NCBI GenBank assembly: GCA_002422455.1
Contig: DIVK01000076.1
Location: 134 to 64,133, forward strand
Length of the DNA: 64,000 nt
Direction of reading: 5' to 3'
Source: Rhodoferax sp. UBA6134
GTDB taxonomy: Bacteria > Pseudomonadota > Gammaproteobacteria > Burkholderiales > Burkholderiaceae_C
This document shows positions 57,862 through 64,000 of this stretch, one piece after another; position 1 is the first letter of the stretch; every line of letters begins with the position of its first letter. A program made the position numbers and the translations under genes. Below the pieces are notes generated by a model that worked only from the letters and a program-made list of their open reading frames with translations, did no database searches and had not been told where the DNA came from.

Positions 57862-58950
57862 TCAGACGCGGCCGAACGCATAGCCGCTGCCACTCTCAAG
57901 CCCCTCGACGCGCTCGATCAAGCGCAGCAGCGGCTTGAGTTCGCGGTAGCGGGCGCAGGTGGCGCGCATGTAGTGGATGAAGCGCGGCGTGTCCGCCAGG
58001 TACTGGGGCTTGCCGTCGCGCAGCGTCAGGCGGGCAAAAATACCGGTCACTTTCAGGTGGCGCTGCAGGCCCATCCATTCCACACCGCGGTAAAACTCGC
58101 CGAAGTCGCTTCCCACCGGCAAACCGGCCTTGCGCGCCTGGTCCCAGTAACGAATGGTGATGTCGAGGCAAAAATCTTCTTCCCAGCTCAGGAAGGCGTC
58201 GCGCATCAGGCTGGCGATGTCATAAGTGATGGGGCCGTACACCGCGTCCTGGAAATCAAGCACGCCCAGGCGTACTGGCGATCCTTCGTCCGAAATCATC
58301 AGGTTCCGGGGCATGAAGTCGCGGTGCACGTAAACGCTGGGCCAAGCCAGGTTGCGCTCAATGATGCACTGGAACGCCTCGTCCAGCGTGCGCCGCACCT
58401 CGCCCTCGACGGCCACCTGGCGATACCGGGCCAGGTACCACTCGGGAAACAGCTCCAGCTCGCGCCGCAGCAGCGCGGCATCGTAGGCGGGCAGCACGTC
58501 CGGGCGCGAGGCGACTTGCCAGGCGATCAGCGCGTCCACTGCCTGCAGGTACAGGCCCTGGCTGGCCGCCGGGCTGTCCGGCCGGATCACCTGCATCAGG
58601 GTCTGCGCCCCGAGGTCGCTCAGCAGCATGAAGCCTTTGGCCTCGTCCCACGCCAGCACCTGCGGCACGTGCAGATGGGCCTGCGCCATCAGCCGGGCAA
58701 CCTTGACGAAAGGACGGCAGTCCTCCTTGTCCGGTGGCGCATCCATGATGATGCGGCTGCCCTGCGCCGAGTCGATACGGAAATAACGCCGGAAACTGGC
58801 GTCGGCCGAGGCACTGCGCAGGGAGTGGACGTCCAACTGATGGAGCGGCACTAGGCCGCTCAGCCAGGCGTTGAAATCGGCCGCTCGCTGCGCGTCAGAC
58901 CAGACGGGGGCGGCGAACAGGGTGGGTTCGGGGGCGGGAACGTGGCTCAT
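57862..58950 (-). CDS. amgK: Anomeric MurNAc/GlcNAc kinase, aminoglycoside-phosphotransferase fold
   Basis: In Pseudomonas AmgK phosphorylates MurNAc at C1 for cell-wall recycling. The 362-residue protein has F-R-R-Y-F-R-I near 51, the Brenner-type H-R-D-F-M-P-R-N-L-M near 215 and D-F-Q-D-A-V-Y-G-P near 236. It is divergent from lptD, the same place as in Pseudomonas, which supports the call. The usual partner murU does not follow; rsmE does. Confidence 0.85.
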   Translation of the reverse strand: MSHVPAPEPTLFAAPVWSDAQRAADFNAWLSGLVPLHQLDVHSLRSASADASFRRYFRIDSAQGSRIIMDAPPDKEDCRPFVKVARLMAQAHLHVPQVLAWDEAKGFMLLSDLGAQTLMQVIRPDSPAASQGLYLQAVDALIAWQVASRPDVLPAYDAALLRRELELFPEWYLARYRQVAVEGEVRRTLDEAFQCIIERNLAWPSVYVHRDFMPRNLMISDEGSPVRLGVLDFQDAVYGPITYDIASLMRDAFLSWEEDFCLDITIRYWDQARKAGLPVGSDFGEFYRGVEWMGLQRHLKVTGIFARLTLRDGKPQYLADTPRFIHYMRATCARYRELKPLLRLIERVEGLESGSGYAFGRV

Positions 58951-59028
58951 GGATAATCCATTCTACAAACCCGAACGCTGCGGCATTCGTTTTCAACCTG
59001 TTCGAACCCTCGATACTGCCCCTGCCCG

Positions 59029-61452
59029 ATGCGCTTTTTGATGCACGACCCGAAACCCAGGGCACCCCGTTTCCATTTTGTTCCCGGCCCGCTCGCCCTG
59101 GCCGCCTGGGCATTGCTGCAAAGCACACCGCTTGGCGCGCAGACAACCCCGGTCGCCCCGTTGTTGGCACCAACGCAGAATGCAGTCCCGCTGCCGCTGA
59201 AAAGCAGCCCCTTGCTGCAGGAACATAGTCCTGCCGTTTCGCGCGCGGCCCTGCCGACATTCATTTTTGGCAACCGCATCGAAGGCCGGCCCGACCTGGA
59301 AACCGTGATCGAAGGCGATGCCGTGCTGCGCCGTGGCGACATGGTGATCAAGGCCGACCGACTGGAGTACGACCAGCCGACCGACCTGGCCAAGGCCCGG
59401 GGCCGGGTCCGCATCAACCGCGCCGGCAATGTCTACGAAGGGCCGCTGCTGGAGCTCAAGCTCGACACCTTTACGGGCTTCTTCAACGAGCCGCGTTATT
59501 ATTTTCTCAAAAACGACGCGCATGGCGAGGCTGACCGGGTGGATTTTCTGGACGACCAGCGGGCGGTCATCCACAACGCCAGCCTGACCACCTGCCGCCG
59601 CCTGCCCGGTCCGGGCTGGATGCCGGACTGGATTTTGCGCGCCGCCACCATCCACATGGACAACGAGGAAGACGTGGGCACGGCGCAAGGGGCCTTGCTG
59701 AGTTTCAAGGGGGTACCGCTGCTGCCCATTCCCTACCTCAGCTTTCCCCTCAGTGACAAGCGCAAGTCCGGCTTCATGCCGCCGACACTGGGGCTGGACA
59801 ACGTCAATGGCGCCGAAGTCTCCGTGCCCTACTACTGGAACATCGCCCCGAACCGGGACGCCACCTTCACTCCCACGCTCATGAGCAAACGGGGGGTGAG
59901 CCTGGGCAGCGAGTTCCGCTACCTTGAAGCGGCCTATGCCGGCGAGTTGCGCCTGGACGTGATGCCCTCCGACCAGCTGCGCGACAGCAATCGCTGGGGC
60001 CTGGCCTATGCGCATCGGGCAACGCTCAAAAACAGTCTGACCGAGCGGCTGACGGATGGCAACATGGCCCTCAACCTCAATCTCAACCGGGTGAGCGATG
60101 ACAACTACTGGCGCGACTTCACCCGCTCCAGAACGTCCCTGACCCAGCGCCTGCTGGCCAATGACGCCACGCTGTCCTGGCGCAGCGGCTATTTTTCAAA
60201 CAGTGTGCGCGCGCTCAAGTGGCAGACCCTGCAGGACGTGACGGCGCCGATCGTGCCCCCCTACGACCGCCTGCCCCAGCTGACCACGCGCTATGCCCGC
60301 GGCAACGTCAACGGATTTGATTACTCGGTGGACGCGGACTACACTCAGTTCCAGGCCGACAGTCGGCTCACCCTGCAGCCCAATGCCCAGCGCGCGTTTT
60401 CGCTGCTGAAGATCAGCCGCCCCTGGACGGCCCCGGCCGGCTTCATCACGCCAAAGCTGCAACTGCACGCCAGCAATTACCAGTTTGACACGCCCTTGAC
60501 CGACGGCGCCAGCACGGCAAGCCGCGTGGTGCCCACCCTGAGTCTGGACACGGGACTGGTGTTTGAACGTGATGCCCGCTATTTCGGCCAGGCATTCCGC
60601 CAGACGCTGGAGCCGCGCGCTTTTTACGTCAACACCCCGTACCGCGACCAGCGCTTGCTGCCCAATTACGACTCCGGGGCCTCCGACTTCAATTTCGCCA
60701 GCATCTGGACGGAAAACGCCTTTGTCGGCAACGACCGCATCTCCGACAGCCACCTGCTGACGCTGGGGCTGACCACCCGTCTGCTGAATCCGGATAACGG
60801 TGCGGAAGCGGTGCGTTTTGGCCTGGCGCAACGTTTCCGCTTCGCGGACCAGAAAGTCACCTTGTTGCCGGGAGACCCGCCGGCAACCGACCGTTTCAGT
60901 GACGTATTGCTGGGCGCGGCGGTCAACTGGAGTCCCCAATGGGCTTTCGATTCGACCGTGCAGTTCAACCCGACCACCGGGGAATCCGTGCGCTCCACCC
61001 TCGGTGCCCGCTACAACCCCGGCCACTACCGGACCGTGACCGCCGCCTACCGCTATCAGCGTGACATCAGCGAGCAGTTGGACGTGGGCTGGCAGTGGCC
61101 GGTCAACGACCTCTGGGGCGACCGCGGCCAAAACCTGGGGGCGGGACGCGGCCAGGGCGACGGCCGCTGGTACAGCGTGGGCCGCCTCAACTACAGCATG
61201 ATGGAAAGCCGGCTGGTCGACGCGGTGATTGGCTTTGAGTACGACGCCGGCTGCTGGCTGGGCCGCGCGGTGCTGGAACGGTTGCAGACCAGCACCTCGA
61301 CCGCCACCCAGCGCATCATGTTCCAGCTGGAATTTGTCGGCTTTACGCGCCTGGGCGTCAATCCCCTGAAGACCCTGAAAGACAATATTTCAAACTACCA
61401 GTACCTGCGCGACTCAAGCAGCCCGCCCAGCCGTTTCAGCAATTACGATTGA
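59029..61452 (+). CDS. lptD: LPS-assembly protein LptD
   Basis: Outer-membrane barrel that inserts LPS at the surface. The 807-residue protein has a signal peptide (to about residue 38), a beta-jellyroll (I-E-G-D-A-V-L-R-R-G-D-M-V-I-K-A-D), and a barrel with G-F-M-P-P-T-L-G. Only two cysteines occur, C189 in L-T-T-C-R and C742 in A-G-C-W, against four in E. coli. surA follows by 6 bases. Confidence 0.96.
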   Translation: MRFLMHDPKPRAPRFHFVPGPLALAAWALLQSTPLGAQTTPVAPLLAPTQNAVPLPLKSSPLLQEHSPAVSRAALPTFIFGNRIEGRPDLETVIEGDAVLRRGDMVIKADRLEYDQPTDLAKARGRVRINRAGNVYEGPLLELKLDTFTGFFNEPRYYFLKNDAHGEADRVDFLDDQRAVIHNASLTTCRRLPGPGWMPDWILRAATIHMDNEEDVGTAQGALLSFKGVPLLPIPYLSFPLSDKRKSGFMPPTLGLDNVNGAEVSVPYYWNIAPNRDATFTPTLMSKRGVSLGSEFRYLEAAYAGELRLDVMPSDQLRDSNRWGLAYAHRATLKNSLTERLTDGNMALNLNLNRVSDDNYWRDFTRSRTSLTQRLLANDATLSWRSGYFSNSVRALKWQTLQDVTAPIVPPYDRLPQLTTRYARGNVNGFDYSVDADYTQFQADSRLTLQPNAQRAFSLLKISRPWTAPAGFITPKLQLHASNYQFDTPLTDGASTASRVVPTLSLDTGLVFERDARYFGQAFRQTLEPRAFYVNTPYRDQRLLPNYDSGASDFNFASIWTENAFVGNDRISDSHLLTLGLTTRLLNPDNGAEAVRFGLAQRFRFADQKVTLLPGDPPATDRFSDVLLGAAVNWSPQWAFDSTVQFNPTTGESVRSTLGARYNPGHYRTVTAAYRYQRDISEQLDVGWQWPVNDLWGDRGQNLGAGRGQGDGRWYSVGRLNYSMMESRLVDAVIGFEYDAGCWLGRAVLERLQTSTSTATQRIMFQLEFVGFTRLGVNPLKTLKDNISNYQYLRDSSSPPSRFSNYD

Positions 61453-61458
61453 CCCATC

Positions 61459-62790
61459 ATGACCCACCGCCTCATGGCCCTGACTGTGGCCAGCCTTGCC
61501 CTTCTTTCCCCCCCGACGTCGCCGGCGCAGGGCTTGCCACCAGCCACCAATGCCGCTCCGCAGGCGGTTGACTACATCGTCGCAGTGGTCAATTCCGAGC
61601 CCATCACCAACAACGAAGTGCATGCGGAGTTGCAGCGGGTAATGCAACATCCGGCCCTGCAACAGCAACCCCAACCCGACGCACGGGAACTGGCGCGCCA
61701 GGTGCTGGAACGGCTCATCAACGATAAAGTGCAGTTACAGTTGGCCCACGACATCGGCATTCGCGTTGACGAAGCAGCCATCAACCAGGCCGAGCAGGCC
61801 ATTGCGCGGCAAAACCAGATGGAAGTGAGCGAATTGCGGCGACGCCTGACACTCGATGGCATCTCGCTCAACCAGTTCCGTTCCCAGTTGCGCAACCAAA
61901 TCACACTGACCCGCCTGCGTGAGCGCGAACTGGAGTCGCGGGTGCGGGTGTCGGACCTGGAAGTGGACCAGTACCTGCGCGAACGGCAGAGCAGCACCGT
62001 GACCCCCACCCAGGAAATCAACCTGGCACAGATTCTGATCGCGGTGCCGGAAGCTGCCACGGCAGAGCAGGTACTCACCTTGCAAACCAGAGCGCAGCAC
62101 GCACTGGCACGTGCCCGGGCCGGCGCAGACTTTGCAGCCCTCGTGAACGAGCTCTCGGACGCCCCCGACCGCGCCAATGGTGGCCAACTCGGCCTGCGCA
62201 CCACCGACCGCTACCCGCCGCTGTTTCTGGAGGCGACCCGCGATCTCGGTGTCGGCAACATTTCTGAGTTGGTGCGTTCGGACGCCGGATTTCACATTCT
62301 CAAGGTTGTGGAAAAGAAAACGGCCGCCACGCCAAGCCTGATCATCACGCAAAGCCGGGCACGCCATATTTTGTTGCGTCTCAGCCCCGAACTCAGCGAG
62401 GCCGCCGCCCGTGACAAACTGAGCGAATTCAAGCGGCGCATCGCTGCGGGGCAGGCCGATTTTGCGGCACTGGCCCGCGACAATTCGCAAGACGGCAGCG
62501 CGCCGCAAGGCGGCGACCTGGGCTGGGCCAGTCCGGGCATGTTTGTGCCCGAGTTTGAAGCCGTCATGAACCAGTTGGCGCCCGGCCAGATCAGCGAGCC
62601 GCTGGTATCACGCTTTGGCGTGCATTTAATCCAGTTGATCGAACGGCGCAACGTCACGACAAGCCTGCGCGAGCAGCGTGATGCAGCGCGCGCCCTGCTG
62701 CATGAGAAAAAGCGCAACGAAGCCTACGTCACCTGGTCGCAGGACCTGCGCGCTCGCGCCTACGTGGAACTGCGCGAGCCACCCCGGTAA
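61459..62790 (+). CDS. surA: Periplasmic chaperone / peptidyl-prolyl isomerase SurA
   Basis: Escorts outer-membrane proteins. The 443 residues show a signal peptide (cleavage near S-P-A-Q), the N-terminal chaperone domain ([17 protein letters not shown]), and two parvulin domains beginning near I-N-L-A-Q-I-L-I and S-R-A-R-H-I-L-L. It sits with its client gene lptD. pdxA, often next, is absent. Confidence 0.96.
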   Translation: MTHRLMALTVASLALLSPPTSPAQGLPPATNAAPQAVDYIVAVVNSEPITNNEVHAELQRVMQHPALQQQPQPDARELARQVLERLINDKVQLQLAHDIGIRVDEAAINQAEQAIARQNQMEVSELRRRLTLDGISLNQFRSQLRNQITLTRLRERELESRVRVSDLEVDQYLRERQSSTVTPTQEINLAQILIAVPEAATAEQVLTLQTRAQHALARARAGADFAALVNELSDAPDRANGGQLGLRTTDRYPPLFLEATRDLGVGNISELVRSDAGFHILKVVEKKTAATPSLIITQSRARHILLRLSPELSEAAARDKLSEFKRRIAAGQADFAALARDNSQDGSAPQGGDLGWASPGMFVPEFEAVMNQLAPGQISEPLVSRFGVHLIQLIERRNVTTSLREQRDAARALLHEKKRNEAYVTWSQDLRARAYVELREPPR

Positions 62791-62807
62791 GGTGGCATGG
62801 TCTCCAC

Positions 62808-63599
62808 ATGAAGCACATTGCCCGTAAACGCTTCGGCCAGCACTTCCTGGCCGATGTCGGCGTCATCGAAGCCATCGTGGACGCGATTGCACCCCGGCCG
62901 GGGCAGGCGATGGTTGAAATCGGGCCCGGCCTGGCGGCGCTGACGCAACCGCTGGCCGAGCGGCTGGGGCACCTTACGGTGATCGAACTGGACCGTGATC
63001 TGGCACTGCGTCTGCGAGAGCGCCCGCAACTCACGGTGATTGAATCCGACGTGCTGAAAGTGGACTTTGCCGCGCTCGCACAGTCCATGAGCCCGGCGCG
63101 CGACGCAGAAACCCAAAAATTGAGGGTCGTGGGCAACCTGCCCTACAACATCTCCACGCCCATCCTGTTTCATTTGCTGGATTTTGCGGACGTCATCGAA
63201 GATCAGCATTTCATGCTGCAAAAGGAAGTGGTTGATCGCATGGTGGCGTCGCCCTGCAGTTCGGACTACGGCCGTTTGAGCGTCATGTTGCAGTGGCGTT
63301 ATGCCATGGAAAACGTGCTTTTTGTGCCGCCCGAAAGCTTCGACCCGCCACCCCGGGTGGACAGCGCAGTGGTGCGCATGGTACCGCACCCGCGTCCAGT
63401 AGCGGTGAACTCTCTTCTGTTGAGTGAACTGGTGCGGGTGGCCTTCAGCCAGCGCCGCAAATTGTTGCGCCACACGCTGGGCAAGTGGCTGCAGGAGAAA
63501 GCCTTCGCCGGCGAGTTTGACGTGCAGCGCCGGGCCGAGGAGGTGCCGGTGACCGACTATCTGGCTTTGGCCGGGCAGATCAAGGATGCCGCCTCGTAG
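62808..63599 (+). CDS. rsmA: 16S rRNA (adenine1518/1519-N6)-dimethyltransferase
   Basis: Dimethylates two adenines in helix 45. The 263 residues have R-K-R-F-G-Q-H-F-L at the start, SAM motif [11 protein letters not shown] near 45, and the catalytic N-L-P-Y-N-I near 112, plus the F-x-P-P-P-x-V-D-S-A-V. Third gene of lptD-surA-rsmA. Confidence 0.97.
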   Translation: MKHIARKRFGQHFLADVGVIEAIVDAIAPRPGQAMVEIGPGLAALTQPLAERLGHLTVIELDRDLALRLRERPQLTVIESDVLKVDFAALAQSMSPARDAETQKLRVVGNLPYNISTPILFHLLDFADVIEDQHFMLQKEVVDRMVASPCSSDYGRLSVMLQWRYAMENVLFVPPESFDPPPRVDSAVVRMVPHPRPVAVNSLLLSELVRVAFSQRRKLLRHTLGKWLQEKAFAGEFDVQRRAEEVPVTDYLALAGQIKDAAS

Positions 63600-63835
63600 G
63601 AAAAACCGGACCCCATATGTTGGTATCTGACGCGCTCAGGCCGCCGTCAACCAATAGCCGGCATTGAAGGGGCTGCTCATGCGCAGCGCCAGCGGGGATA
63701 TGTCCAACAATTTATCGGTCGGCATTCTCTCACCGGATTCCGTGATGAGCTCAATGCCGGAGACGGTGGGGTTGCCAGTCTCGGTCTCTTTTGCCTCGTT
63801 CGCCCGTTCTGCTTGGCTGGTGTGTGCAGAACGGG
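63600..63835. other. Gap between rsmA and the barstar gene; one unassigned minus-strand frame and a hairpin
   Basis: A frame of 73 codons on the minus strand (63636-63857) ends ...D-I-S-P-L-A-L-R-M-S-S-P-F-N-A-G-Y-W-L-T-A-A. I do not recognise it and it overlaps the barstar 3' end. An 11-bp stem GCCCGTTCTGC/GCAGAACGGGC with 13-base loop (63802-63836) lies at the barstar stop. It lacks a T run. Confidence 0.4.
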
Positions 63836-64000
63836 CTACGGAAAAGAATAGAAACACCGAAACGGAATTTTCCTATCCCCCCAATAATCGGCCACGTCCC
63901 TGAAAATGTCCAGCAGCTGCTCGCGGGCTTCCTTGTCGAACCTGGCATGGGCCGGAATGTGCTCCAGCACCACGATAAAACCAAGCTGGGGACCGGACTT
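63836..64000 (-). CDS. Barstar-family protein, C-terminal part (5' end outside window)
   Basis: The visible 54 residues run G-F-I-V-V-L-E-H-I-P-A, then F-D-K-E-A-R-E-Q-L-L-D-I-F-R-D-V-A-D-Y-W-G-D-R-K-I-P-F-R-C-F-Y-S. This matches the C-terminal helix and strand of barstar-like ribonuclease inhibitors of Burkholderiales (recalled). Barstar blocks a barnase-type RNase in Bacillus; whether an RNase partner lies outside the window is unknown. The frame is open at the window edge. Confidence 0.7.
   Translation of the reverse strand, partial: KSGPQLGFIVVLEHIPAHARFDKEAREQLLDIFRDVADYWGDRKIPFRCFYSFP

Overview
The window looks like a chromosomal segment of a Betaproteobacterium, most likely Comamonadaceae (a Rhodoferax/Polaromonas-type organism). 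This is inferred from high-GC coding sequence, the gene content, and Burkholderiales gene neighbourhoods such as ilvE - zinc-finger protein - waaF. It is densely packed, mostly core genome, with no rRNA or tRNA gene seen.

Layout. 1-7313: the end of glycogen phosphorylase, an LPS/amino-acid operon on the minus strand (ilvE, zinc-finger protein, waaF), a PglL/Wzy-type ligase, moaC, a periplasmic M48 protease and a small membrane protein. 7404-16718: a DUF3717/DUF1289 protein, a class III-like polyphosphate kinase 2, YaeQ, a lipoprotein, purB, a glutathione transferase, a degenerate HD-domain protein, the heptose-1-phosphate adenylyltransferase hldC, and glnE. 16733-31670: the large AsmA-like yhdP, a nitrilase-family amidase, mltA facing a tiny membrane protein, cheV, a fused indolepyruvate ferredoxin oxidoreductase, yajC-secD-secF and smg. 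31671-32063: insertion-sequence debris. 32064-41738: the replication-origin region. gyrB, dnaN and dnaA run left; rpmH, rnpA, yidD, yidC and mnmE run right; the dnaA-rpmH gap holds DnaA boxes and a good rpmH promoter, so it is the likely oriC. 41794-50915: a conserved unknown, apt, a CPA2 antiporter, the Kdo/LPS genes kdsD-kdsC-lptC (not followed by lptA/lptB), an RRM protein with a glycine-rich tail, an ECF sigma factor with a small zinc-binding partner, an ammonium transporter with a sigma-54 promoter, and a GDT1-family Mn/Ca transporter. 50925-52851: a SAM-II riboswitch with its own terminator, then metX-metW. 52852-55849: transporter and transposase remnants, then a two-gene membrane hydroxylase system. 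55910-63599: MFS transporter, rsmE and amgK on the minus strand, then lptD-surA-rsmA. The window ends inside a barstar-family gene.

Themes. Outer-membrane and LPS biogenesis recurs (waaF, hldC, kdsD, kdsC, lptC, lptD, surA, yhdP, mltA, amgK), as does protein export and insertion (yajC-secDF, yidC, yidD). The most distinctive accessory piece is 53420-55849: a XylM/AlkB-type non-haem di-iron membrane hydroxylase beside a XylA-type ferredoxin-reductase fusion, with mobile-element debris on its left. The clearest regulatory finds are the SAM-II riboswitch with a visible terminator/antiterminator, the sigma-54 promoter of the ammonium transporter, and a hairpin that masks the ribosome-binding site of the RRM gene.
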